From: Brachionus plicatilis
Lineage: Eukaryota > Rotifera > Eurotatoria > Ploima > Brachionidae
Assembly (NCBI GenBank): GCA_010279815.1
Contig: QEOQ01000307.1
Location: forward strand, 168,654-232,653
Direction: 5' to 3'
Length of the DNA: 64,000 nucleotides
A program made the position numbers and the translations under genes. Positions 46,449-59,559 of the stretch are shown in pieces (within the stretch, counting starts at the first letter, position 1; every line of letters begins with the position of its first letter). The notes beneath the pieces are model-generated. The model was not told where the DNA came from, made no database searches, and saw nothing but the letters and a program-made list of their open reading frames with translations.

Positions 46449-49400
46449 TTATTTTTGAAAATATCTCGACCAGCAATTTGTTATGTCCAGTATAATTGGG
46501 TATTTATTAAGATGTGTTCCAAATGTAAAGCAAACGCCACCACCTCCAATTAAAAGAATATTATTGCGATCAATTAAATGACTCTGATGACAAACAAGCA
46601 TTAAACGGTTTTCGTTGGGTACATCGAACTCTATAGCAGTCCATGTCTGTAAATTTATAAAACATAATCCTGGAGGATTTCCATCAAAATTTGCCCCACC
46701 AACCAATATTAGAGTATCATCAATTACATGACTAGAATGCGAATATCTGGGTAAAACATATCCTTTCATAATTTCCTTCTTAGTAAAAGTTAAAGTTTCA
46801 CTGTTAAATAAAATTATTTCATTTAATGGATTTTCTTGAGCATTTAAGCCGCCTGAGATGATAAGATTTTTTTTCCACTGATTAATGCAAGCTGAATGCC
46901 TGCCAGATATAATGTTTGAGTCGACTTGAATAATTTGTAAATTTTGAGAAGAATCAAAAATATAAGCATCATTTAAAATTGTTGAAGTATTTGTTGATTG
47001 ATCGTAGTATTTTCCGCCATAAATAAATAGACTAGAATCTGAAGTAGGGCACATTAAATGTCTATAACGTGGAATGCTAAGTTCAATACAGTTCAATTCA
47101 ATGTCAGTCTCTTTTATTTCAATATTCTCATCTTTTTCATCATAGAAAATTTTTGTAATCGAATTAAACATCTTGCTCGGATTAGTTCTACCAAAACCTA
47201 TCACTAAACTATCACTTCCAATTGCATTGCAGCTATGAAAAATTCTATCAAGCATTTTATCCGCAGGTAACTTGAGAATTTTAAGTGAATTATTTTTTAG
47301 ATCAAAAACTTCGACCGATGCTAGCCTCAAATGTTTGCAATAAGGATCCGTTGCCAACTCACCAAAACCTCCGAAAACAAATATTTTTGATTTCAAAACG
47401 CCTATCCTGTGTCCAAACCTACTTCCAAATTTAATACTTAAAGCTTTATATGTGCAATAACTTGAATCAAATTTTATCAATGCATTATTATTAGTTAAAT
47501 TTGAAAATGGATAAACATTTTTGACAATTTGAGAGCAAATATCTCCTTTTGTTGCTGTAACTAAGATGTAATGAGAACATTTTAAGTGCCATGGTTCGTA
47601 TTCATCGAACAGTTCCAAGTCATCGATACGGTTTTTTTCTTCGTGGGAAACATAGAACTGATAGAAATCCGATGCCTTTATAGTTGAAACTTCTTTGAAA
47701 CCCTTTTAGTTTTTATAAATAAGCTTTAATTCATTTTTTTTAATGCGAAATCTTAAAAAATAATTTGAAAACTAAATACTAGATAGTAATAAAATTTTAG
47801 TCTTTTGATTTAGAAAATCATTATTTTTGTAACTCTAGTGTAATATTATTTGAACAAAAAATTATTAAAAGACTTTAATAATACAGAAGCGCCATCAAAA
47901 TTCCATCAATATTTGAAACCTATTTGAAACCTATTTGAAACCTATTTGAAATCTTTCCTATTTGAAACCTTTTAGCCAAATCAAAAGGTTTGAGTCGAAC
48001 TTTAGACGAATGCAGCTAAAGTTCGACTTTGAGGCAATCGCTCATAAGCTATAAGCCGTATCCACTTTTGTGTAGAAATTTTTAATTTATTGTAAAATTT
48101 AATTTTTTTAGCATTGAGCTAGATAAAGCTTAATCATTAAATCTTCAGTCATAAAATTTGTACATTTTTTTTAATAATTGAATTTTTTAATTAAGGTTAA
48201 ATTCATAATAACACAGTATTGTACAATGGCCTATAATTTCGCTAGTAGTAAATTTATTTCTTCAATGAGCAGTACATTTTTTTTATAAGCAGATCATAAA
48301 ATAGCTAACTTATTTCTATTTGCCATTATTTTATTTGCAAAAGCTGTTGATTTAATTCTATTAGAAATTAAAAGTTAAGACGTATTAAATAATTAAACAT
48401 TTAATTAATGACTATTTGAAACATAATTTACATGAGTTCTAACTATATTGGAGAATTTTATAGATTTTATTAAAATCAAATCCTAAAATTATTCAAAATT
48501 TGAAAATGACTCAAAACTTAGAATCTCAATCCGAATCAAAATAGATTATCGATCCAGTTTTTAATGAAGGTAAACCATAATGAAGACGAAATTAAAGAAG
48601 CGATTCTGAAAAAGCGATTAGAAGAGAATATCACGTATGAGGTGTTTTAAACTTATTAGATTGTCTTAGAGAAATTAATTCAGGTTTAATTGAGAATTTT
48701 TACATTGTGTGCAAAAGAGATAAAGAAAATGAAATGGATGGGAAGTGCTATTTCAGCTGAATGCACTTCACTGAAAAAAGCCGTCATTTTAATTAATCGT
48801 ACAAATGTCAACGTTATTCTTAATATTCAAAAAGGTACTATGAGATGGCTTCGAAATAAGATAATCAATGGGTTTATCGAATATGTTTGTTGAGTATTAA
48901 AAATGGAATGTTGCAAGTAATTCAGTGAGAACCGAACAAATTGCTAGTTCTACATTGAGTAACTCAATTAGTTTAAAAAAAGAGGCACAAGACGTCCGTG
49001 TAAAGCTTTCTCAAAAAATAAAAACCCAATTAATTTAATTGATCAATGAATGGTTTTGTCCTTTTTCAATTTTTACTCACGTTTCTTTTCATTTTCTTAT
49101 TCTACTTTAGAAAATATTTCTGCTCGTATTTGCTACAATATTTGCTACAATCAGAGTTGTTCATCAAGTCTCAAGTCTCAAGTCATGTCCAAGTCACGAC
49201 TTGACTTGATTTTTTTTTACAGGAAAAAGTTAAAAAGTAACTTGAATTGATGTTTTGTCTGATTTTATTTTAACTAAATTAAAGTTTATGTAAAAATTGA
49301 ATTTAGATTTTTTTTTCTCTAAAATCTCTTTAACGTTTACATTTTTAATTGAATCATTTTATTAACCAAAAAATTATAAATTTATAAAATAATCTTTTGA

Positions 49401-50954
49401 AAAATATAAAAAAAATCGAGTCAAGTTAAGACTTGACTTTTACTCATAAAAAAAATCAAGTCAAGTTTTGACTTGACTTGACTTTTTGGTCGAAAGACTT
49501 GAAAAATAGCGACTTGAGGAACAACTCTGGCTACAATATTTTCTACAATATTTGCTACAATATTTGCTACAATATTTGCTACAATATTTGCTACTAATAA
49601 AAAATAAATCTGCTACTACAATAATTATTATCCATTGTAGAAAATAACATTGAAAATAACATTACAAGATCAATTAAAATTGGATCTTGTAATGTTAAAA
49701 TATATTTAAAAAAAATATTACCATTTGTTCGTATCTGTTTTTTTGCTCATTTTCAAATGGATATTTTAGAATGCATTTTAAAGGTGACCCAAGTTTGGCA
49801 AAATGAGAGCACATAACCTGTCCAAAAGGGTCAAATGGATTTATTTGCTCATAAACAGCTAGAAAACAATTTGAAAAAGTCTCACTTATCCATTTAAGTA
49901 ATCCATTACAGCTTAAAGAAAAAATGGAACATCTTTTAAAATCGATTATATTAAGGTTAAAAGCAATTGAATACCTTTTAACTGACATGTAAGTCATTAC
50001 TACTTCGGATAAAAAAATAGTAGGCGCATTTTCATCATATAGAGAAACTGACTTTAAAATTGCTTCGAGTAGCTCAGTATTTCTCAAATCAATTCCAATA
50101 ATCAAAAGGTTTGAGTTGAGGCTTTGATAAACTTGAATAAAACATTAAAACTCTAATTTAAATAATTAATCACTTAGTAATTACCCTTATTCCCATTTAT
50201 TTCTTTTACTTGGACCAAATCTTGGCACATATTGGACAAAATTTGATTATTCTTGATTAAACTTATTTTACGGTTTATGACATCAGGAAAATCTATCTGT
50301 AAATTAATTGATTTAGAAGCATCATTAGATTACAGTACATTTCTAAACAAAGTATACAGCTCACTCAAGCACATGCTCTAGAGCTGCGTCAAAATGTTCT
50401 AAAGCATGCTCATGCGTAACAAAATTTTTGTTAATCTGAATTGATTATTATATTTTTTATCTTTTTTTCAGAACATAGTCGAGAACGTTCATGAGGATGC
50501 TTTAACTTATAGCTTTCAAAACGGTATACTTTGTTCAGAAACGTATTGTTGATTTCCTCACCTCGATAAAAAGTGCATTATCGAGCAAAGACTGATCCTT
50601 TAAACGAAAAAAAGTTGAATCAAATCCTGCTCCCAAATTGACTATTTGTTTTTTTGTGGATATTTGATTCAAAAAACCCTTGATGGTATAATCTATCATT
50701 TTTGCGCGTATGTAATATCCTCTATTAGAAAAAAAAATGATTTAATTATCTTTTTAAGTGGAAAAAGATTACCGATTAACAAGAGGCGATCGGCGAGCTT
50801 TCTTTCCAGCGAAATGACTGAGGAAATCATCTTTACAATAACCAAGTTGGGCAGTTGAAATTTTACTTAAAACGGATGAGTCATTCGTACCTTGAACGGC
50901 CGAATCATTGCGTATTTTAGGAGATTTTTGATTAATTTTAAAAGCTTCTTCCAT
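46449..50954 (-). CDS. LCMT2: tRNA wybutosine-synthesizing protein 4 (LCMT2/TYW4)
   Basis: Five exons (50954-50773, 50721-50562, 50296-50185, 50131-49722, 47702-46449); 2,118 bases, 705 residues. Every junction is GT-AG and in phase. The N-terminal half is a leucine-carboxyl-methyltransferase-type SAM domain: VQGTNDSS near residue 20, RRSPLVNRGYYIRA, VNLGAGFDSTFFRL (SAM loop), DFPDVINRK, GIDLRNTELLE, and WHLKCSHY. The C-terminal half has Kelch repeats ending GGGGVCFTFGTH, a strong TYW4 signature. Human LCMT2 has 686 residues. The family methylates and methoxycarbonylates the wybutosine side chain on base 37 of tRNA-Phe. The start is the first ATG in frame; open sequence upstream lacks ATG. 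Independent of neighbours as far as can be seen. The fourth intron (2 kb) is full of repeats. Confidence 0.93.
47911..47970. repeat. 11-bp tandem repeat beside a splice site copy
   Basis: About five units of CTATTTGAAAC. The last, TTTGAAACCTTTTAG, resembles TTTGAAACCCTTTTAG at the TYW4 exon 5 boundary 220 bases away, so the array may have grown from that sequence. Confidence 0.6.
48006..48079 (-). pseudogene. 74-bp exact copy of an MBOAT exon segment
   Basis: Identical in 74 of 74 bases and in the same orientation to 54507-54580 in exon 7 of the MBOAT gene at 53736-56075. It starts and stops inside the exon, so it is not a processed copy. With its left flank it forms an 11-base inverted repeat (GTCGAACTTTA / TAAAGTTCGAC). 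Confidence 0.9.
49152..49529. mobile_element. hAT-type MITE, 378 bp
   Basis: Ends CAGAGTTGTTC and inverted CAGAGTTGTTCC, the canonical hAT start. Identical 8-bp target duplications GCTACAAT (49144-49151 and 49530-49537). The interior is rich in AAGTC/GACTT inverted repeats. It landed inside the 12-bp tandem array. Confidence 0.9.
49530..49596. repeat. 12-bp tandem array GCTACAATATTT
   Basis: About five and a half units; the array's left part (49129-49151) is separated from it by the MITE. Confidence 0.9.
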
Positions 50955-51198
50955 TCTAAACAATTCGAATAGCAAGTTTGTGATCAAAATTTGGAATTTA
51001 TTAAATAAAATGACTGGTTGGATGCAAGTAAATTTGTTTAAAATTTATTCTTGAATATTTTTTACATAATTGAAAATATTTATGAATAAGAATTCACATG
51101 GATTGAAATTTGAATCGAAATTAGTTTGAATAAACTTGAACGATTCATTTTATCAGAAGCGGGGAGTTTTAATTCGATTTTTTTTAGATTAGTTTAAT

Positions 51199-51713
51199 GG
51201 CAACTTGAAGTTCATGATCATGTTCAAATGATCAAAATGTAATTCATTATAGTATTAATAAAAATGATGAAATTAGCTTTTATTAATTATATTTAAATTA
51301 AACATAAGATGTTTACTATTTTAATTAAAAAAAAAAACAACTTGTTTTTCTAATTGATTTTTAATTGATTTTTCTAAAATCTTTATTTTGAAAACTAAAA
51401 AGACAAATTTAAAATCCACATAAAGGTTTCCAAATTGTAACTTAAAATGATATTTAAATATTAATTAAAATATGCTTCGACAAAACAAAGTTAAATTTTG
51501 AATTGCAAAGTTTTAAAATATCGATTAAGATTTTATAATTACTTCAGACAAAAATTCATATAATTTTCTATTTAATTAAAGATTAAACAATTTATGTTTA
51601 ATAAAGTTTAGTCATTTATTATTAAAAAAATGATTAATAATACCTTTTTATTAAACTCAAAAACTAAAAATTTTGATTTGAAATTAACATTTGATCATGA
51701 ACTTCAATTTGCC
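51199..51713. mobile_element. MITE, 515 bp (copy 3)
   Basis: Ends GGCAACTTGAAGTTCATGAT and inverted GGCAAATTGAAGTTCATGAT. Perfect 8-bp target duplication AGTTTAAT (51191-51198, 51714-51721). Subfamily of the 546-bp elements, with which it shares terminal repeats; its left half recurs at 33659-33830. Confidence 0.88.
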
Positions 51714-51734
51714 AGTTTAATAAATTTATTTAAT

Positions 51735-51830
51735 AATAATAATAATATTTTTTAAGAAACGGCAAGTAAGCTTGCGGAGGCGGTCTACTAGGAGGTCGCC
51801 TATGATAGCACATTGCGCTTTGCAAGGAAA
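51735..51830 (-). repeat. LINE 3' end with ATT tail
   Basis: The reverse strand reads GACCGCCTCCGCAAGCTTAC...TTGCCGTTTC, then ATTATTATTATTATT. It resembles the 3' end of the LINE relic ending at 46030 (CAGCCTCCTTAGTAAGTTG...TTATTATTATT). Non-coding. Confidence 0.45.
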
Positions 51831-52092
51831 ATCACAGAAAAAAAAGTCTTAAAATGTTTTTAGAGTCAATAGACATTATTTACAGTACAAAAATAGGAAA
51901 TAATTAGAGGAAACTGAGAGGGGTATATAGTTTAAATTATTTGTAAAATTAAAATTGTTGTGTGGTAATAACCGGTCATGAAAGCATAATTTAAGTTAAA
52001 AATGTGTAAAAATTTATAAAATAAACATTTATTTTAAAAATTTATTTTTCCAATAGTTTTAAAAAATATTTTAATTTAAATTAAACTAAAAT

Positions 52093-53527
<1,435 letters not shown>

Positions 53528-53701
53528 TTTGTCTTTGAAATTTATCTAATAAATGTAAAAATGTGATCAATTTTGAAAAAATTTATAATGTTTTTTTTAA
53601 ATGCTTAGGAAAGCTTTTTAAAAAGGAAAAATTCAAATTTTGGAAATTTATTAAAAAGTTTAAGGTTGTTTAATTTTGAATATCTGCATGTGTTGTATGC
53701 T

Positions 53702-53707
53702 TTTATT
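53702..53707 (-). terminator. polyadenylation signal AATAAA
   Basis: On the reverse strand, AATAAA 29 bases past the stop of the MBOAT gene at 53736. Confidence 0.4.
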
Positions 53708-53735
53708 CACAGCTCTCGATCTCTCTTGGGTTGTA

Positions 53736-56075
53736 TTATTTTTGCCAAATTAGCTTTTTTTTTTCGACGGATTTTTTTTTGTAGGGAAAAACTAAAATAC
53801 AGACTAATGAAAAAATATGGATAGCAAAATACCACGATCTTTTGGAAATAAATTAAATAAAGATAATGCTGAGTCAAAATTTTACCTGTAAAATCTAATT
53901 GAGCTGCCAAAATCGAGAAGCACAAATGGCAATGCAACGTAATTAATTGAAACAATCGTTCCAAACCATGTAATTAATGCGTATACTATTTTTGTTACAT
54001 CGCTTTTTTGAAAAATAGGTCTCACATTTTGTCTGATCTAGGGAAAAAAAATAATTTACTCATAATATAAAAATTAAAAATCAAAGAAATTTTATCTTGA
54101 ATAAATCAAGATAAAAATAAAATCTATTAAGCAAAATGATCAGGTAAGAAAAAATCATCAAATAAGCAACTCGATTATTAAAAATTTTTTTAATTTTCAT
54201 AGGATTTATTTTTTGTCTTTGAATTTTTTTGCACGAAAGTTGAATAAGCTTTTGATGCAATTCCTAGATAGTAATTTTTAAAAACGTGGAAAATAAAATA
54301 ATTATTTGGATGAAATTTTAACAAAATAGTTTAAAATTACTCCTCTGCCGGCATAGACCAAAAATGCTGTTGATATAAATGTGCAATAATAACCAAAATA
54401 AAATCCATGCCTAAAATAAAATAAAAAATTTTATTGATTAATTTTAATAATTTTTTTAATTTTGAGTATAATTTCTATTTTTGAATATTACCAAAGAGCA
54501 CTTAATACGAATGCAGCTAAAGTTCGACTTTGAGGCAATCGCTCATAAGCTATAAGCCGTATCCACTTTTGTGTAGAAATATTCCAATTATCAATAAATT
54601 CTTTAATACTTGTACTGGTCTAAAAATACAAAATAATACATTTTAGAATTATTTTCTAATTAATTACCTCTAGTTTTACTATATCTACACTAGAACATAA
54701 ATTCCATTTTGCCTTTCCATTCTCGTCGTATCCATTAAAACCAAGACCGCTAGCATTACAGACCATATCGGCTATCTGCCAAGCTAAATAATATTTGCAT
54801 CTTTGACCTAACGCCGAAATATTCATGTAAAATAATCTATGCCACAAAGACTGATTGTAAACCTCGACTTCTAAAGTAAAAAATTTAAATTAAATATTAG
54901 AAATCTAGATATTTATTTGTATTACCTAAATTTTTTATGGGATCATAAGCAAGAGTAAGTTGATGATAAGCTAGAGCTAAGACCATTAAACCCAAAAGTT
55001 TATTAAGTAAAACAATTTCATTATCAGGCTGCTTAATACTCCCTTTGATTGGAAATTTTAGATGATTTTTCTCATTAATTGAAACCAATTTTAATTTCTT
55101 TGTTTTTAAATAAATTAATTTTAGTTTAATTTGATTATTTTAAACTCAATATCGAAATAAATAAAAGTAAAATGAGTTAAAGTTAAATTTAAAAAACCAA
55201 AATATACCAATTGAAGTTTATATTTAACATTTAAAATTTACTTGGCTTATTAAGATATTATCTCCACTTATAAATTCTTTATAGTCATTATAAAATATCA
55301 ATGGTCCAATTAACACAATTTGAAAGCTAAAGACATATCCAAAAAACTCTACTAGGCTCGGTAACTTCTTAATAAGATTTTTTCTTTGCTTTTCTGTTAG
55401 TTCTGACGAATTTTTTATTCCATCATGATAAAAAAAAGCAAAACTAGTTAGTTTTTGAGTATTGATCATGACAGCACTTAAATGATTTATTTAAACAGAA
55501 ATTTAAAAATTAAATTTACCCCGTAATATCAATTCCATATATGCCATAAAAGTAGACCATACGATAGAAATGTAGAGCACTTAAATGACCCATCAGATAT
55601 ATGAACAGAATTCTAGATAAAGATTTTCTTAAGAATCATAAAATTATTGTCGTCTAGGTTCTTGGCTTAAATAGCTAAGTAAATAAATATTAATGCTAAG
55701 AATCTTGACTTTTTAAAGAATTGTTTTTAAATACATATGAGAATATTTCTTTGGTAAAATAAACAATGCTGAGTACGTAATAAAACTTTGGATAACCAAA
55801 TGAATAATTTGTGGACCGAAGCAAAAGTAAGTGATTGAAATTCCAATTAAAAATGATAGTAAATGTCTCTTAAATGTATTATCTTGGCATGGCTTGAGCC
55901 ATTTTCTGAACAAAACTCCGCAGCAAAACGCCGCTAATTGCGCAATAGCAAAATTAAGCTAAATCAAAATAACAAAACTTTTTTTAAATGAAAATCACAG
56001 ATATCTTACATGATCTAGCGGTATTGATAATTGTGATGCAATACCAGCTAAAGCTAAGGAACCTTGATAAAGCAT
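53736..56075 (-). CDS. MBOAT1/2: MBOAT1/2-like lysophospholipid acyltransferase (paralog A)
   Basis: Ten exons: 56075-56010, 55958-55735, 55612-55520, 55476-55242, 55097-54926, 54870-54668, 54619-54492, 54410-54341, 54037-53886, 53838-53736; 1,446 bases, 481 residues (human MBOAT1 495). GT-AG and phase agree throughout; the acceptor of exon 5 is the weakest. The enzyme transfers an acyl chain from acyl-CoA to a lysophospholipid in the ER membrane. It shows the family blocks GLGFNGYD, IDNWNIST, YERLP and WHGFYFGYY with the catalytic His at residue 375, and many hydrophobic membrane segments. The C-terminus is lysine-rich, as for ER proteins. Exon 7 was copied into the TYW4 intron (48006-48079). 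Lipid substrate cannot be told from sequence. Confidence 0.92.
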
Positions 56076-56213
56076 CTATGAATTATAAAAATGTGCTTAG
56101 AAATTTTTTTTATTAAAATAAAATTAAAGGTTTAAAAAGCACATAAGTTGATTGTACATTCCATTTTGTTAAAAATAATCCAAAAATACCAAACCAAATT
56201 GTGAAATTAATCC

Positions 56214-59200
56214 TTAATAGGGTTTTGATTTAAAACTTTTTTTAGGCAGTATTAATATCAAAATTAGAGTTAATATATGACCAATCCAGTAGAATGAACT
56301 AAAAATAAAAGTTAGTATTTTAAAAGCCAAATCAAATTTGGTTTCCATTCATTACTTCAAAAATTTCAGAGACGAGTCCATTGTTAAAACAAAAAATGGC
56401 CCAATCATATATGCTATTGCCAATTGTGTACCAATATAAGTAATAACGGCATAAACTTTTGTCAAAGCATTGTTTCTAAGAAAAACTGGTCTTACATTTT
56501 TTCGAATCTAAAATTTTTAAAATTGAATTTTTTGATAAAAATTTAAAATTCTTACTCCTCTTCCGACATAAATTACGAATGCTGAGAAAAGAAAAGACAA
56601 GTAGTATCCTGGATAAAATCCATGCCATACACAACTAATAATAAATACGCCTAAAGTTTTTCCTTCAGGAAGACGCTCAAACAGAATTCGCCTAAGCCAA
56701 TTATTCGTTTGAATATGCCAATTATCGATCAGATATTTTAAACTAGTACTTGTCTTAGAGAAAATGTCAATAAGCATTTATTTTAAAATAATGATTACTT
56801 CTAGTTCTAAAATTTTGACATTTGTTAATAAGTCCCATTTTGGTTCATCTTTTTCATCATAGCCACTGAAGCCAAAACCACTTGCATTGTTGACTGCATC
56901 GCTTAATGTCCATGGAATGTAATAATACAGACGCTGGCATTCGCATGCCAAATGAAGATACAAAACTCGAAACCAAAATGGTTTATTTAATATTTCAGGC
57001 TCTTGTAAAATTTTTACTAATCTTTTAATAAAATCGCTCAAATTTGATACAGAAATATTTCTTTAACCAGAAAAAACTAAAGAGAATCTTTATCAACTGA
57101 TTTGTAAGATTCCTTTTTGAAAAGAAAATATTTATTTTTGATCTTTTAAGAAATTTTATAATTGATTTTTTACCAATTTTTATGAATCATTGTAGTAATA
57201 ACCCTAAATTATCTATTATTTTTTCAATAATACTGGAGTGCTTTTAATCCGAATTTCTCTGTTAAATTTTTGAATTTCCAGTTTAAGTCATCTATTTAAT
57301 TTATTCAATCTCTCTTAATTGCATGAAGAATCGACATGAGGTTCCGGTTTTATGAAATTTACTACAATTTCTACGAATGCAACATGGTGCACAATTCATA
57401 GTTGCATAAAAAGTAAAAGTCTTGTAATGATGTACAAAATCTGTACAAAATACACTATGCTAGAATATATTGATAATTGATTTTTGCTTAATTTGCAGAA
57501 ATAAAATTATCAGATTTTTTATAGCTTTTTTACGTTATTTTGTAGTGAATTTCACAAAACTTGGTTATCAGTTTTTAAGTTAAATTAAGAAAAAAAAAGC
57601 TAAAACGAGGGCAAATTTACTAATTTTCCATAAACTTGGACACTCTTAATATAAGTATTTTTGAAAATCTTTGTCATAATTTTTTTTCTGTATCTCTTTC
57701 GGCTCTAATTTTTTAATATACCTAATAATGAAATAAATGAATATTTGCTCGTTAATTTAAGAAATAGAATTATCAAAACAATAACGGTTAGAATTTTTTT
57801 AAACAATGCTTTCTACAAAAGTAAATGTTAAAAAAAATAATTTAATTTTTATGACAAAATAATACCTTAACACTTGGATCATTTGATTTCGAAACATTCT
57901 TTGATTTAATAATGAACAAGAAATAAATAACATATTTTCAAAAAAATACTTGATATTTTGCAATATTTGTTCCATCCATAAACTCTTTGAAGTCCTTAAA
58001 ATTACATCCTGGTCCCACTATGATTCCTTAAATATTACTTTTGATATATATTTATCTTTATAAAATTTCAATTATACAGTGCTTTTATAAAGGTGCAGAA
58101 TGGGCTAAATAACGTAATTTTACATTATTTTTAGAAAGCTTACGTAATCTTACGTGACTATTAGTCGACAAGGATAAGTAATTTAACCGAAAATTACATA
58201 AGATTACATTAGAATACGTTAATTTTAATAAAATCGTTCTAAAATGCTAAGGGCCAAAAAAATGAGGACATACCCTAACCGACAAATAGCCACGTAAGAT
58301 TACGTAAGCTTACTAAAAATAATGTAAAATTACGTTATTTAGCCCATTCTGCACCTTTTATAAAAGCAATTTAGAAAGGAATAAAAAGATTAGAAAATTA
58401 TAAAGTCTTTTTAAAATAAATAAATGCTAATTTTGGATTAATTTTAATAATAAAAAATTATCCAAAATAGCTTAAATAATATTTTAAATTAAGATATTTA
58501 AAAAACTAATTATTACTAATCTTCACTCATAATACAAATTTTTTATCTAATGAAATTTAGATAATGAATTAAAAAGCTTTAAATTGAAATTTTAAAAGTT
58601 GAATGGCATGTTTGTTAGGATCTAATGTATTGCTTATTCATAAGTATTTAAAAAGCAAATTTTGGTTCTTAAATCTGATTTAATCGATTTCATAATATTT
58701 TATTTTTTAAGAAAATTAAAAAAATTTGAAAAATTAACAAATCTTTTAAAAAAAAATTTTTTAATAATAAGAAATTAAAAAATTATAAATTAAACAGAAT
58801 TTTAAATTATTACCTTGAAAATGAAATAAATAACTATAGTATTCAATTATTCCTGGCAATTTTCTTTATTTGATTGTATTATACTATTAATTTGAAAAAT
58901 TTAGTTTAATTGTAATTACGTTAAGGCATTAGATTTTTGGTATGCATTTAAATTTTGTTCCGATTTTGCTCCATCTGCATATGAAAAGGCAATATATGTT
59001 ATTTTTTGAACAAATATCATCATAGGACTAAAAATCAATATAATTGATATATAGGTAAAACATACTTTTCATAACAATCATTTACCTTGTTATATCAAAT
59101 TTTTTCTGACCATAAAAGTTAATTTGAAAATATAAATGCACAAAGCTTAAATAAATTATTGTGAACACAAAAACTATTCTTCAAAATCAAAAAAAGATTA

Positions 59201-59559
59201 GAAAATTGGCTCAAAAATCTTTAAAAATATTACAGATGAACATAATTTCTTGAACATATATTCAATATACAGTGAGAAAATATGGAAACTATAATGAGAT
59301 GTACAAAATCGCTTTCAAATACAAAATATCCTAAGTAAAGACCGAAGCAAGTAGCTATTAATTGTCGTTTGAAAATATTATTCGGACAAGCTGGAAAAAT
59401 TCGTCGGAATAGCAGGCCTGCTATTAAAGCTATCAGTTGAGAAAAAATAAACTTAGACTGGCAAAAATTATAAGAGTAAATAAAATAAATGGTATTTATT
59501 TCAGTTTTTACTTGGTCAAACTCCAAACCAAAATTATCGATCAATAGCTTTAAGACCAT
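56214..59559 (-). CDS. MBOAT1/2: MBOAT1/2-like lysophospholipid acyltransferase (paralog B)
   Basis: Twelve exons: 59559-59512, 59457-59234, 59178-59086, 59027-58920, 58863-58814, 58026-57950, 57898-57866, 57812-57722, 57001-56799, 56753-56556, 56507-56356, 56298-56214; 1,362 bases, 453 residues. Several exons have exactly the size of those in paralog A (224, 93, 203, 152), and B exon 10 (198) equals A exons 7 plus 8 (128 + 70). Motifs: SGFGFSGYD, IDNWHIQT, FERLP, WHGFYPGYY with His 353. Starts with 16 residues before the first intron. Two introns carry repeats (57374-57497, 58077-58371). Its stop lies 139 bases from the start of paralog A, so the two are a tandem pair. Confidence 0.9.
57374..57497. 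repeat. degenerate copy of the CTGCAA-family repeat
   Basis: Within intron 8 of paralog B. It aligns by eye with 14200-14330: ATGCAACATGGTGCA..., GTAAAAGTCTTGTAATGAT, ATTGATAATTGATTTTTGC. Confidence 0.4.
58077..58371. mobile_element. foldback MITE with ACGTAA-rich arms
   Basis: Left arm CAGTGCTTTTATAAAGGTGC after TA; right arm, inverted, ATTGCTTTTATAAAAGGTGC. The arms go on as AGAATGGGCTAAATAACGTAA and TTACGTAATCTTACGTG. Central sequence is unique. The TTACGTAA motifs and the CAGTG start recall the palindrome at 24293-24873. It lies in intron 5 of paralog B. Confidence 0.65.

Larger units (their letters stand above)
47703..49721 (-). other. large fourth intron of TYW4
   Basis: Donor ATG|GTAATA, acceptor CTAAAAG, phase 0. 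Contains a hAT MITE in a 12-bp array (49129-49596), an 11-bp array (47911-47970), a copied piece of an MBOAT exon (48006-48079), and a decayed plus-strand coding-like stretch about 48560-48895 (KEAILKKRLEEN; LDCLREINSGLIENFYIVCK; ILINRTNVNVILN in shifting frames) of unknown family. Confidence 0.75.
50955..52092. other. intergenic region between ADK and TYW4
   Basis: Holds a 515-bp MITE (51199-51713) and a LINE 3' end (51735-51830). The 244 bases directly upstream of TYW4 (50955-51198) should contain its promoter; no motif stands out. Confidence 0.5.
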
